Below are positions 49,094-57,847 of a DNA stretch of 64,000 bases, in pieces. Numbering within the stretch: the stretch's first letter is position 1; every line of letters begins with the position of its first letter. This DNA comes from Rikenellaceae bacterium (GTDB lineage Bacteria > Bacteroidota > Bacteroidia > Bacteroidales > Rikenellaceae), in contig SUZS01000005.1 in the NCBI GenBank assembly GCA_015059785.1, positions 49,591 to 113,590 on the forward strand, given 5' to 3'. Position numbers and translations under genes: made by a program. Below the pieces are notes generated by a model. It had not been told where the DNA came from, did no database searches, and saw only the letters and a program-made list of their open reading frames with translations.

Positions 49094-50128
49094 ATGAAAA
49101 AACTACTTTTAACCACCCTGCTTGTTGCGGGCGTACTGTTGAGTTGTTTTGCGCAGAAGCCTCATATGGTTGTCTTCTACAACCTTGAGAATCTGTTTGA
49201 TACAATCAACGACCCTGACAAGTTGGACGAGGAGTTCCTGCCTACGGGCGACAAGAAATGGAACAGCACAAAGTATCAGAGAAAGCAGAGCAATCTTGAC
49301 AAGGTTTTCTTTGATATGGCAGCAATCAATCGTCAGTTCCCAGCAGTGATTGGCGTTTCAGAGATTGAAAATCGCCTTGTGCTTGAGGACCTTATTTCCC
49401 AGCCAAAGATGGCACACGGTAACTACCGTATCGTTCACTACGACTCTCCAGACCGTCGTGGTGTCGATTGCGCGTTTCTCTACCGTCCAGATGTGTTCAA
49501 ACTTGAGGGCAGCAAGGCTCATAAGTTTGAGATGCCTGGCTATGAGAACTTCTACACCCGTGACCTTGTAACTATGTGGGGAACAATTGAGGATGAGCCA
49601 TTCTTCTTCCTTGTGTCACACTGGCCATCTCGCCTTGGTGGTAAGGCTGCCTCTGATCCAAAGCGTGAGGCTGCTGCAGCACAGTGTCGCCGCATTGCAG
49701 ACTCTGTTCGCGCAGCAAGACCAAACACAAAGGTTGTGATTATGGGTGACCTTAACGACGACGCCACAGACAAGAGTATTACCGAGGTTATGGGTGCTCG
49801 CGAGAATATCAAGAAGCTTGTAGCAGGAGAGCTATACAACCCATATATTGCCCTACTCAAGGCTGGTTATGGAACTCTCGGTTACCGCGACTCATGGAAT
49901 CTGTTTGACAACATTATCGTATCGGAGAATCTGGCTACAGGCTCTACTGGCGAGCTTAAGCTCCAGCGTGCTGAGGGTAGCAAGTTCTATGGAAACATCT
50001 TCTCTCGCCCATATATGATGCAGCGCGAGGGTCAGTACAAGAACTATCCACTCAGAACCTTTGTTGGAAATAACTTCCAGAACGGTTTCTCTGACCACCT
50101 TCCAGTATATATTTATATAGGTAAATAA
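49094..50128 (+). CDS. Exported endonuclease/exonuclease/phosphatase (EEP) family protein
   Basis: Exported EEP-fold hydrolase of 344 residues (DNase I/exonuclease III superfamily). The signal sequence is MKKLLLTTLLVAGVLLSCFAQ; the Cys18 context could also be a weak lipobox. Active-site motifs are FYNLENLFD, VSEIENR (metal Glu90), RRGVDCAFLY, SHWPSR, GDLNDD (Asp219, Asn221) and the C-terminal SDHLPVYI. It could degrade nucleic acid fragments or cut another phosphodiester. It sits 12 nt after the NUC nuclease gene and 15 nt before the receptor gene. Confidence 0.93.
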   Translation: MKKLLLTTLLVAGVLLSCFAQKPHMVVFYNLENLFDTINDPDKLDEEFLPTGDKKWNSTKYQRKQSNLDKVFFDMAAINRQFPAVIGVSEIENRLVLEDLISQPKMAHGNYRIVHYDSPDRRGVDCAFLYRPDVFKLEGSKAHKFEMPGYENFYTRDLVTMWGTIEDEPFFFLVSHWPSRLGGKAASDPKREAAAAQCRRIADSVRAARPNTKVVIMGDLNDDATDKSITEVMGARENIKKLVAGELYNPYIALLKAGYGTLGYRDSWNLFDNIIVSENLATGSTGELKLQRAEGSKFYGNIFSRPYMMQREGQYKNYPLRTFVGNNFQNGFSDHLPVYIYIGK

Positions 50129-50143
50129 TTTTAACCGTAATAT

Positions 50144-53008
50144 ATGAAAAAACTTTTACTCCTTACATTACTGGCCCTCTTTAGCTTTGCCGCCTATGCA
50201 CAGGGAGGCATCAAGGGTCAAGTTGTCTCGCGTAACGGCAGAACAGCTGTGGGACTTGTCAAGGTTACCATCGATGCTACCGGTCAGACAACTACTACTG
50301 ATGACAACGGTATGTTTGTTTTCCCAGAGATGGCACAGGGCGACTACCGCCTTACATTCTCTGCTCCAGACTTTGAGACTCTGGAGATGATTGTTCGCGT
50401 AGGTCAGAATATGCGCGACCTACACACCGTAATCATCGTTCCTTCATTTCAGGGTGAGGTTATGGATGACTCTGTCTTTGCAGAGTTTGATAACGACTCG
50501 TCTGCTTCAGACACACAGGCACTGCCTTCATCACTAAGCTCATCAAAGGACCTTTATAACAACATTGCCTCTTATCGCTTTAGCGAGATGCGATTCAATG
50601 TTCGTGGTTACGACTCTATGTATCAGGATGTATATCTCAACGGCATCCGCTTTAACGATGCTATGACAGGCTATGGTCCTTGGTCACTGTGGAGCGGACT
50701 TAATGATGCTACCCGAAATCAGGAGAACAGCGCAGGCCTTACTCCAACAAACTTTGGCGTTGGCGGTATCGGTGGCGTAACTAATGTAAATGCCCGCGCG
50801 TCACAGATGCGTAAGGGTTTCCGTGTGAGCGTATCAAATGCAAACCAGATGTATCGCTGGCGTGCTATGGTATCGTATGCCTCTGGTGCTCTTGATAACG
50901 GTTGGTCATACGGTTTCTCTGTTTCAACTCGTCAGGGTGGAAATGGTTATGTAGACGGTATCTACTACAACTCTTATGGTTACTTTGCATCTGTAGAGAA
51001 GCTCTTTGGCACAAAGCACCGCCTTGCTCTGACCCTTCTTGGTACTCCACAGCAGCGTGGCGCACAGCAGGCATCTACACAGGAGGCTTACGACCTATTT
51101 GGTAGCAACTACTACAACCCTAATGTCGGTTTCCAGGATGATAAGCTGCGTAACACCCGTGTTCGTCGCACTCACGAGCCAATTGTTATGCTCAACTACA
51201 TCTTTGACATATCTGATAAGACTCGTCTTACTGCAGCAACCTCTGTTCGCTTTGGTTTCAACGGCTACTCTGCCCTCACTTGGAAGGATGGCGCTGATCC
51301 ACGACCAGACTACTACCGCTATCTGCCTTCAAACTACCTGAGCCAGATTACTCCAGAGATTCCAGGTATCTTCCAGCAGACCTCTGACGAGCAGGTAGAG
51401 AACTATATCAATGCTGCTATGGGTGCTATGGCCGTTTGGAATGGTCGCATTGACTTTGACCGTATGATTAACGCCAACCGTCGCGAGGACCCTACAACAG
51501 CAGGCTATGCACAGGGCTTCCGCTCTAACTATATGATTGAGGAGCGTCATACAGACCAGATTGACTATAACTTTGTTGCAAACATCTCACACCAGTTCAA
51601 CACAAACCACTCTATTATCGGTGGCGTTAAGGCTCGTATTAACCGCACAGAGTACTATAGCACCATTAAGGACCTTCTGGGTGGTACTTACTGGCTTGAT
51701 ATTGACAAGTTTGCAGAGCGAGATAAGGGTAGCGACATTATCGCTTACCAGAACGATGTAGACTACTACCTTGCTAACGGTCACGCTCGCGTAGTTAAGG
51801 AGGGCGATAAGTATGGCTATGATTACTACGCAAATATCCGTCAGGCACAGGCTTGGGCGCAGTATGCGATGACATACGGTGGCTTTACGATGAATCTGGG
51901 TGGCGAGATTGGCTATAGCTCTATGTGGCGTGAGGGTCTATGGCGCAAGGGTCTGTTCCCTAATGGCAACGACTCATTTGGCGACTCAAAGCACCTTAAC
52001 TTCCTTACATACAAGGCAAAGGCTGCATTTAACTACCGCTTCTCAGGTGCTCACACACTCTCTCTCAACGCTGCAGCTATTGCTGATGCACCTAAGTTTG
52101 CTGCTGCATTTGTCTCTCCTCGTACTCGTAACCAGTCTAATCCAGGTTTGAGCACAGAGAAGATTTACAGCGCAGAGCTTACATACAATCTCAACCTGCC
52201 ATATATCAAGGCTCGCGTATCTGGATATTTCACAAAGATGAACGATCTGGCAAAGGTTATCTCATTCTATGACGATACCCAGTCTTCATTTACCAACTTC
52301 GCAATGTCTGGTATTGACAAGCGTTACTACGGCGTTGAGCTTGCTATCAATGTTCCTATCTGGAACGGTATCGCTATTCAGGGTGCGCTTAACTATGGCG
52401 ACTACCGCTACACTTCAAACCCTAACTTCGTACAGATTATTGACAATAGTGCAGAGGTTGAGCTTGTAGATAAGGTAAACTGGAAGAACTTCTATGTTGA
52501 GAGCACACCACAAGTAGCTGCAAACATCGGTCTTGACTACCGTAGTGGCAACAACTGGTTTGCGTCTATCAACTTCAACTTCTACGATAAGCTCTACCTC
52601 TCTATGAACCCTGCATATCGTACTAACAACGCCGTTAAGTCGTATGTAGAGGTGCTTGCAAATGAGGCTGCATCAGATGATGCAAAGGTTTGGGCACTTA
52701 CAAACATTAACAATGTTCGCCGTCAGGAGTATCTCGGTCACGCATATACACTCAGCGCAAGCGTTGGTAAGAACTGGTATATCCAGCGTAAGTATATGCT
52801 CGGCTTCAGCCTTGAGGCAAAGAATATTCTCAACAACCAGGATATTAAGACAGGAGGTTACGAGCAGATGCGTATGCGCCGTACCCGTGGTTGGAATGGT
52901 AACACAGCAGGTTCAAACCCAGCAGAGCCATTCTACTCACGCTTTGACTCAAAGTACTTCTATATGCTCGGAACTACTTACTTCCTCAATCTTTACTTCC
53001 GTTTCTAA
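50144..53008 (+). CDS. TonB-dependent outer-membrane receptor
   Basis: Receptor of 954 residues. A signal peptide (to about AYAQ) leads to a carboxypeptidase-regulatory-like domain (about 22-100, GQVVSRNGRTAVGLVKV), a plug domain (about 115-235, MRFNVRGYDSMYQDVYLNG), and a beta-barrel to the C-terminal aromatic end (FLNLYFRF). It lacks the SusC signature and has no SusD partner, so it differs from the receptor at 1-1121. Its place between an EEP hydrolase and a DUF5689 lipoprotein suggests it imports a phosphodiester-derived product such as oligonucleotides or nucleosides. The substrate is inference. Confidence 0.93.
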   Translation: MKKLLLLTLLALFSFAAYAQGGIKGQVVSRNGRTAVGLVKVTIDATGQTTTTDDNGMFVFPEMAQGDYRLTFSAPDFETLEMIVRVGQNMRDLHTVIIVPSFQGEVMDDSVFAEFDNDSSASDTQALPSSLSSSKDLYNNIASYRFSEMRFNVRGYDSMYQDVYLNGIRFNDAMTGYGPWSLWSGLNDATRNQENSAGLTPTNFGVGGIGGVTNVNARASQMRKGFRVSVSNANQMYRWRAMVSYASGALDNGWSYGFSVSTRQGGNGYVDGIYYNSYGYFASVEKLFGTKHRLALTLLGTPQQRGAQQASTQEAYDLFGSNYYNPNVGFQDDKLRNTRVRRTHEPIVMLNYIFDISDKTRLTAATSVRFGFNGYSALTWKDGADPRPDYYRYLPSNYLSQITPEIPGIFQQTSDEQVENYINAAMGAMAVWNGRIDFDRMINANRREDPTTAGYAQGFRSNYMIEERHTDQIDYNFVANISHQFNTNHSIIGGVKARINRTEYYSTIKDLLGGTYWLDIDKFAERDKGSDIIAYQNDVDYYLANGHARVVKEGDKYGYDYYANIRQAQAWAQYAMTYGGFTMNLGGEIGYSSMWREGLWRKGLFPNGNDSFGDSKHLNFLTYKAKAAFNYRFSGAHTLSLNAAAIADAPKFAAAFVSPRTRNQSNPGLSTEKIYSAELTYNLNLPYIKARVSGYFTKMNDLAKVISFYDDTQSSFTNFAMSGIDKRYYGVELAINVPIWNGIAIQGALNYGDYRYTSNPNFVQIIDNSAEVELVDKVNWKNFYVESTPQVAANIGLDYRSGNNWFASINFNFYDKLYLSMNPAYRTNNAVKSYVEVLANEAASDDAKVWALTNINNVRRQEYLGHAYTLSASVGKNWYIQRKYMLGFSLEAKNILNNQDIKTGGYEQMRMRRTRGWNGNTAGSNPAEPFYSRFDSKYFYMLGTTYFLNLYFRF

Positions 53009-53020
53009 ACTTTATAGACT

Positions 53021-54307
53021 ATGAAATTTATCAAAATATTTGTTATCGCACTCTTCAGTCTCGCTCTTACAGGTTGCTATGAGCAGTTTGATATGCCAGC
53101 ACCACAGCAGGAGATGACCGACGAGGTTATGCAGGCACAGGGTATGCAACACCTTACCATTGCCGAGCTGAAGGATATGTTCTTCCCGCTTAACAACTCG
53201 GGATCAACAAACTCACAGGCAGAGACAAAGTACAAGCGTTTTGTCCTCTCAGAGGATGAGTGTACTGAGTACGAGCTTAAGAATAACCGCTACATTGTAG
53301 GCGACTACTACATCAAGGGTAAGGTTATCAGCAACGACGAGCAGGGCAATGTCTACAAATCTCTGCACATCTTTGACGGTACTGCAGCAATCGAGCTTAA
53401 GCTCACAAACGGCCTATTTGCCGACTTCCCTTGTAATCTTGACACTAAGGAGAGCTGCTGGGTATATGTTCGCCTTGCAGGCCTGTATATGGGTAGTTTC
53501 CGTATGATGCTCTCTATCGGTGACATCCCTACCGAGAGCCTAAATGCGTATGGAATTTACAAGTACTACGCAAACTCAAACATCGTTTCGCCTAACAAGG
53601 TTGCACAGTATGTCTTTAAGGGTGAGAATTGCACCCTTACAGAGGGTAAGAACGCTACGGACGACATCTATGTGGTAGATAACTACGAGGAGTCTAAAAC
53701 TGTCTATAACAAGGATTTCCTCGGTCGTCTAATTCGCTTTAACAACCTTACAGTTACCTATCGCGGTGTTAAGAATCAGAATGGTGTGGAGTCTTACCCA
53801 GCACTTACAAGTGGTAGCAACACTAATATCTACCCAAGCTGGCTCTGCACAAGTGGTATTGTTGTAGAGGGCACAGTACAGTATGTTGTTAGCAAGCCTT
53901 GGTATAAGCTCGCTTACTCAATCAACAACATCTGCCTCTACGGTAGCACTGCTCTTTGCTACCCAGAGGCCCTCTCGACTACTCACGCCTCTACCCCAGG
54001 TTTCTATACTGCCCGTACAAGCGGTTACTCTCGCTTTGCAGGCAAGCCAGTTCCTGAGGATGGCGCAACAGGTAGCGTGCTTGCTATCTACGCAATCTAC
54101 TCTCACAGCTATAACTTCAGCGAGACCTCACGCGACCAGAGTGCAGCCTTCCAGCTCTCTACTTGCCGCTTCCAGGATTTTCTACCTGAGTACTACAATA
54201 GCCTTACAGAGGAGGACCTTGCTGCTCGCGAGGCTTGGATTGACGCTAACACTCCAGAGGACTCTCTTGCCCTTCCGCAGACTCTGAAGGACGACGATAT
54301 GGAGTAA
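53021..54307 (+). CDS. DUF5689 (OB-fold-like) lipoprotein
   Basis: Lipoprotein of 428 residues (lipobox ALTGCY, Cys20). The DUF5689 core covers about 45-330, with YIKGKVISNDEQGNVYKSL and IFDGTAAIELKLT; this domain contains OB-fold-type barrels. The last ~100 residues are less conserved and end in an acidic tail. It lies 12 nt after the receptor gene and closes the operon before a terminator. By analogy with SusD next to SusC it may be the receptor's surface partner, but it has no SusD-type TPR fold. Confidence 0.88.
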   Translation: MKFIKIFVIALFSLALTGCYEQFDMPAPQQEMTDEVMQAQGMQHLTIAELKDMFFPLNNSGSTNSQAETKYKRFVLSEDECTEYELKNNRYIVGDYYIKGKVISNDEQGNVYKSLHIFDGTAAIELKLTNGLFADFPCNLDTKESCWVYVRLAGLYMGSFRMMLSIGDIPTESLNAYGIYKYYANSNIVSPNKVAQYVFKGENCTLTEGKNATDDIYVVDNYEESKTVYNKDFLGRLIRFNNLTVTYRGVKNQNGVESYPALTSGSNTNIYPSWLCTSGIVVEGTVQYVVSKPWYKLAYSINNICLYGSTALCYPEALSTTHASTPGFYTARTSGYSRFAGKPVPEDGATGSVLAIYAIYSHSYNFSETSRDQSAAFQLSTCRFQDFLPEYYNSLTEEDLAAREAWIDANTPEDSLALPQTLKDDDME

Positions 54308-54326
54308 TCTGCAATAAATATTTATG

Positions 54327-54366
54327 AAAAAGATTGCCAAACATTGTATTGGCAATCTTTTTTTTG
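54327..54366 (+). terminator. Terminator of the nuclease/receptor operon
   Basis: AAAAGATTGCCAA and TTGGCAATCTTTT form a 13-bp hairpin with a 7-nt loop and a T8 run, 20 nt after the DUF5689 stop. Confidence 0.93.
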
Positions 54367-54374
54367 TATATTTG
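54344..54374 (+). promoter_or_regulatory. Promoter of the WG-repeat protein, overlapping the terminator
   Basis: TTG (54344-54346, in the terminator loop) and TATATTTG (54367-54374) with 20-bp spacing. The ATG lies 30 nt downstream. Confidence 0.6.
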
Positions 54375-54403
54375 TGAAAACTAACCCCTTAAACATTACA
54401 ACT

Positions 54404-56104
54404 ATGAGACGGTTTGTTATCATTATCATCTATTTATGTGCATTTTTTACCCCTATTTATGCGCAGCGTCCTATAACAGAGGAGGACAAAAATGTTACTG
54501 CCGAGATTCGCAAGAGATACCCAAAACACTCACTCTCTTACGACGAGGAGTATGGTGTATATCTGTTGAGTGAGACTATCACACCAAAGAGCCCAAAGTA
54601 CAGTGATTATAACCTGTACAGCCTTTTAGATAGCAAAGGTAACGAACTGTTCCCAAACTGTTCATTTACTAAAATTTACTTCCGCTCGGCAGATGGATTA
54701 AACAAAAACTACTATCCATACATTGAGGCGCATCTTGAAAAGACAATGTGGGCGCTATCTTTTGATGGTCAATGGCTTACAATGCCTATAAAGGGCAACA
54801 TATGGTCAATGAAGACAAAGAATAGTCAGACTCAAAAGAAGAGCATATTCTATTCACTGCCTGAATACCCACTAAAATACTCTCCAGAAAGCGGTTTTTA
54901 TCTTGGATACTATAGCAATCAAAAAAAGAAGAAGGCTCCTAAAATTAAGAGTGCTTTGTGGATAGATATTAACGGTAATAACACCTACAAATCCCCTATT
55001 CCAGAGTCAAAAGATAAGATTATAAAGATGCTTGAAGAGCGATATAAGATAGGCGTTCTCTATGACGCAGCAACGCACACCTACCGCGTGGTAAATGGAG
55101 CGTTGTGCGATGAAAATGGCAACGAGTTGGTACCTCCTGCAAAGGATAATGAGTATACTTGGTCAAAGTTCTATCAAGGTTATGCTCTTGTACACAATGC
55201 CCAGACCGGAAAATATGGTATCTATAGCCTCAAAGGCGAGCGACTTATCCCCGTAGAGCATTATGGCATTGACATAGAACACGACAGAACTAACACATAT
55301 AGATACTTTGTCTGTCATACAACTGCAAAAAAGACATATGATGAGAATTACAATGCCACTATTTACGATATGGCGGGAAATATGCTCATACCCCCATATT
55401 ACGGTAGCATCAGCCACTATCACAATGAATATGGATTCTGTATGAAGTATGAATATACTCCAAACAAGAGTTGTTGGTTCAATATATTTCTTGATGAAAA
55501 TTCTATTCTTGACCCATCTCGCAGCGAGGAGATTGACTACTCTATTCCAGAGGCATATTTTGCACGAATTAAGGCTAACGAGGAGCGTCGTATAGAGGAG
55601 GAGCGACTTGCCGCACAGCGTCGTGCAGCAGCCGAGGCGGCACGAATTCAGCGACAGCAAGCTTGGCAAGAACTCGCTGCTGCAGTCGGTAATTTGGCTA
55701 CAAATGTTAATAATGCCATCAACCAACACAGTGGTAGCAGAACATACTCCACTACCCCAACATACTCGCGTCCCGCATCAGTCTCAAACAGTACATCTGC
55801 TGCTAATGCAACAGATATTCAACACTGCAAGAGCTACTACCGCCAGTGGGAGAGTAAGGCTGGACACTGGATAAACAATTTTACCAGGGAGCAGGCGTGG
55901 TTTAAGGCAAACAAAAATACGATAGTGTCACAACTTGAACTTACAGGCCATCAACGCAGTCGTAGCGATGCTCGTGCACAATTAAAGAACATCCAGAGCA
56001 TGCTACAGAACTATCGTTCTCGCGCAGCAAAGGCGGGAGGCAATATCCCTAAAGGCAATATAGAGTCGCAGATTGACGCACTTCTCAATCAACCAAATTA
56101 CTAA
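54404..56104 (+). CDS. WG-repeat-like exported protein with coiled-coil segment
   Basis: Exported protein of 566 residues with a signal peptide (to about IYAQ). Residues ~25-370 contain WG/KWG-like beta repeats (GKYGIYSLKGERLIPVEHYG; YDMAGNMLIPPYYG). Residues ~395-440 form a charged helix rich in Glu, Arg and Ala (ANEERRIEEERLAAQRRAA), probably a coiled coil. A Ser/Thr/Pro-rich linker and a helical C terminus follow. Function unknown. An upstream in-frame ATG falls inside the terminator, so 54404 is chosen. Confidence 0.8.
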   Translation: MRRFVIIIIYLCAFFTPIYAQRPITEEDKNVTAEIRKRYPKHSLSYDEEYGVYLLSETITPKSPKYSDYNLYSLLDSKGNELFPNCSFTKIYFRSADGLNKNYYPYIEAHLEKTMWALSFDGQWLTMPIKGNIWSMKTKNSQTQKKSIFYSLPEYPLKYSPESGFYLGYYSNQKKKKAPKIKSALWIDINGNNTYKSPIPESKDKIIKMLEERYKIGVLYDAATHTYRVVNGALCDENGNELVPPAKDNEYTWSKFYQGYALVHNAQTGKYGIYSLKGERLIPVEHYGIDIEHDRTNTYRYFVCHTTAKKTYDENYNATIYDMAGNMLIPPYYGSISHYHNEYGFCMKYEYTPNKSCWFNIFLDENSILDPSRSEEIDYSIPEAYFARIKANEERRIEEERLAAQRRAAAEAARIQRQQAWQELAAAVGNLATNVNNAINQHSGSRTYSTTPTYSRPASVSNSTSAANATDIQHCKSYYRQWESKAGHWINNFTREQAWFKANKNTIVSQLELTGHQRSRSDARAQLKNIQSMLQNYRSRAAKAGGNIPKGNIESQIDALLNQPNY

Positions 56105-56110
56105 CAAAAA

Positions 56111-56135
56111 AAATGCCGACTTCTCGTCGGCATTT
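56111..56135. terminator. Bidirectional terminator between the WG protein and mltG
   Basis: AAATGCCGAC-TTCTC-GTCGGCATTT, a 10-bp hairpin preceded by an A run and followed by T-rich sequence, between convergent genes. Confidence 0.9.
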
Positions 56136-56137
56136 CT

Positions 56138-57166
56138 CTATTTCTTTAGGCGTTTGAGAGCATCATTGTATTTTCGAGAATTTGCATTGTGTTCTCGAAG
56201 AGTGCGTGCAAAATTGTGCGTTCCATCAAACTCTGGCTTTGCGCAGAAGTAGAGGTAGTTATTCTTGTCGTAATTCAGCACTGCATCTATAGCCGCAATG
56301 CTCGGAATACAAATCGGTGCAGGAGGCAGACCTGCGTTGCGATAAGTGTTAAATGGCGAGTCATAACGCAGGTGCTTGTAGAGAATACGGGTAAGCGCAA
56401 AGTCGCCCATAGCATACTTTACTGTCGGGCAGGCTTGCAGTTTTATACCCTTACGCAGGCGGTTGATATATACGCCCGCAATCTTTGGCATCTCTCCGCG
56501 ATTTTTAGTCTCCTCATAGACTATAGAGGCTAGTGTCATCGCCTGATACTTTGTAAGCTTTGTAGTGGCAAGTTTTGCCACTCTATCCTCGTTCCAAAAG
56601 GCATTATACTCACGATTCATACGCTCAAGCAGCTGCTCTGGCGTGATTGTCCAGTATACCTGATAGGTATTTGGCACAAACATCGCGATTATTGAGTCCT
56701 TTTTGTAACCATACTTTGCTTTCAGCTCGCTGTTACGCAGTGCAGAAAGTAGAGCCGTAGAGTCAGCCATAATCTGATTTGACAACCTACCCGCAAGTTG
56801 TGGAAGGGTACGCGCCTGACCTACTACAAGCTTTACAGGGGTCTGCTCGCCCAAGACGAACATACGGATAATGGAGATAACACTCTGACCCTGCTTAAGT
56901 GTGTAGTGTCCTGCCTTAAGGCGAGTATCAAGATTAAGGTGCAGAGCATAGTAATCAAAGGCCCTGCATTTGAGTGACGAATTGATATTTTTCTTTACTT
57001 CAGCAGTGAAATTAGGATACTGAACATCATTAGCAACAAAAATTGAGTAATCTTTCTCTACAGCACCTCCATAGAACGAATTGTACGCAACTATCAGTAT
57101 ACCAGCTGCTAACACACCAAGAGCTACTCCGTAGCCAAATATTTTTTTGATTTTTTTTCTTTTCAT
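56138..57166 (-). CDS. mltG: Endolytic murein transglycosylase MltG
   Basis: Inner-membrane YceG-like protein of 342 residues that cuts nascent glycan strands and sets their length. A single N-terminal membrane helix (about 10-30) precedes a LysM-like domain (about 75-120, HYTLKQGQSVISII). The catalytic domain has ASIVYEETKNRGEMPKIAGVY, with the catalytic Glu, and IKLQACPTVKYA; the final region has DSPFNTYRNAGLPPAPI. Its -7 element (TATCTTTG, minus strand, 57181-57188) directly adjoins the -33 box of the divergent SRP RNA gene. Confidence 0.95.
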   Translation of the reverse strand: MKRKKIKKIFGYGVALGVLAAGILIVAYNSFYGGAVEKDYSIFVANDVQYPNFTAEVKKNINSSLKCRAFDYYALHLNLDTRLKAGHYTLKQGQSVISIIRMFVLGEQTPVKLVVGQARTLPQLAGRLSNQIMADSTALLSALRNSELKAKYGYKKDSIIAMFVPNTYQVYWTITPEQLLERMNREYNAFWNEDRVAKLATTKLTKYQAMTLASIVYEETKNRGEMPKIAGVYINRLRKGIKLQACPTVKYAMGDFALTRILYKHLRYDSPFNTYRNAGLPPAPICIPSIAAIDAVLNYDKNNYLYFCAKPEFDGTHNFARTLREHNANSRKYNDALKRLKK

Positions 57167-57176
57167 CGCTATTTTT

Positions 57177-57208
57177 TTTGCAAAGATACAAAAAAAGTTC
57201 TACTTTTG
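57177..57208 (+). promoter_or_regulatory. Promoter of the SRP RNA gene, abutting the divergent mltG promoter
   Basis: TTTG (57177-57180) and TACTTTTG (57201-57208) with 20-bp spacing, ending 4-5 nt before the RNA. The mltG -7 box occupies 57181-57188 on the other strand, so the two promoters share DNA. Confidence 0.75.
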
Positions 57209-57212
57209 CACT

Positions 57213-57311
57213 CGGGTAAGTCTTATACGACCAGCTCCTGCAGAACTCCCCCAGGCAAGGAATTGAGCAAGGGTATGCGGTTGTAGCGGTGCGATGTAAG
57301 TAGCTTACCCT
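57213..57311 (+). ncRNA. ffs: Bacterial small SRP RNA (4.5S-type)
   Basis: About 99 nt. The apical domain shows the SRP consensus: CCC, then CAGG, a CAA-GGAA-TTG stem with GGAA tetraloop (about 57251-57265), then AGCA and GGG. The 3' arm GGTGCGATGTAAGTAG matches the conserved strand. The ends GGGTAAG (57214-57220) and CTTACCC (57304-57310) pair, and a T run follows for termination. It binds the Ffh M domain in signal recognition particles. No reading frame here is convincing. Confidence 0.92.
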
Positions 57312-57329
57312 TTTTTATTAGATACAGAA

Positions 57330-57354
57330 AATGCAGACCTTTTTGGCCTGCATT
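57330..57354 (-). terminator. Terminator of the DUF4199-GT2-DUF4293 operon
   Basis: AATGCAGACC-TTTTT-GGCCTGCATT, a 10-bp stem with one mismatch/wobble, followed by TTTTCTG on the minus strand, just past the DUF4293 stop. Confidence 0.75.
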
Positions 57355-57373
57355 CTCTATTTTAATAACTCCC

Positions 57374-57847
57374 CTATCGGATTCTATCAAGTGAGCGGAC
57401 AAGAAGCTCGTCGCGTAAAATTGCGCGCATAGCAAGTGGTGTAAGCACAAGCGAAACAAGCGGCATAATGATTGGGAAGCGAAAGGCGATATTTGCCCAA
57501 GTGATATCAAAGTCCGCAAAGATATTGTTGCATACAGAGTATGTAAATGCTCCAAGAAGCGCTACTGCCCCAACAAGTAGCACGCACTCAACACCACAGA
57601 GGCGGATTTGAAGTGGACGATTCTTATAGAGAAAAATAGTCACAAATGGCAGTAGTGTCGCCACAACAAGCACCGCACCAAGCCAAGCAGAAGCATATGA
57701 GAGAACACCCTCTGCATCTGAAATTGTAAATGCTGAGAGGGTCACCTGATGACCATCAACTGCAATAAAGACAAGTGGACATACAAGCGTCACAACCATA
57801 ATCAGTGTAACGACCATTAAGTAGAGAGTTTGTATTCGCTGTATCAT
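57374..57847 (-). CDS. DUF4293 membrane protein
   Basis: Inner-membrane protein of 157 residues with four hydrophobic segments, opening MIQRIQTLYLMVVTLIM, the hallmark of the Bacteroidetes-specific DUF4293 family. Charged C-terminal tail. Function unknown. Its start overlaps the end of the GT2 gene by 4 nt (ATGA), so it is translationally coupled as the last gene of a three-gene operon. Confidence 0.88.
   Translation of the reverse strand: MIQRIQTLYLMVVTLIMVVTLVCPLVFIAVDGHQVTLSAFTISDAEGVLSYASAWLGAVLVVATLLPFVTIFLYKNRPLQIRLCGVECVLLVGAVALLGAFTYSVCNNIFADFDITWANIAFRFPIIMPLVSLVLTPLAMRAILRDELLVRSLDRIR

Noticed and set aside
53883..54287. Reading frame overlapping the DUF5689 gene in another frame
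   Set aside because: Shadow of a well-supported gene; composition is Leu/Ser/Thr-rich with no domain.
57223..57555. Minus-strand reading frame across the SRP RNA gene
   Set aside because: It overlaps the SRP RNA, a terminator and the DUF4293 gene and matches no family.
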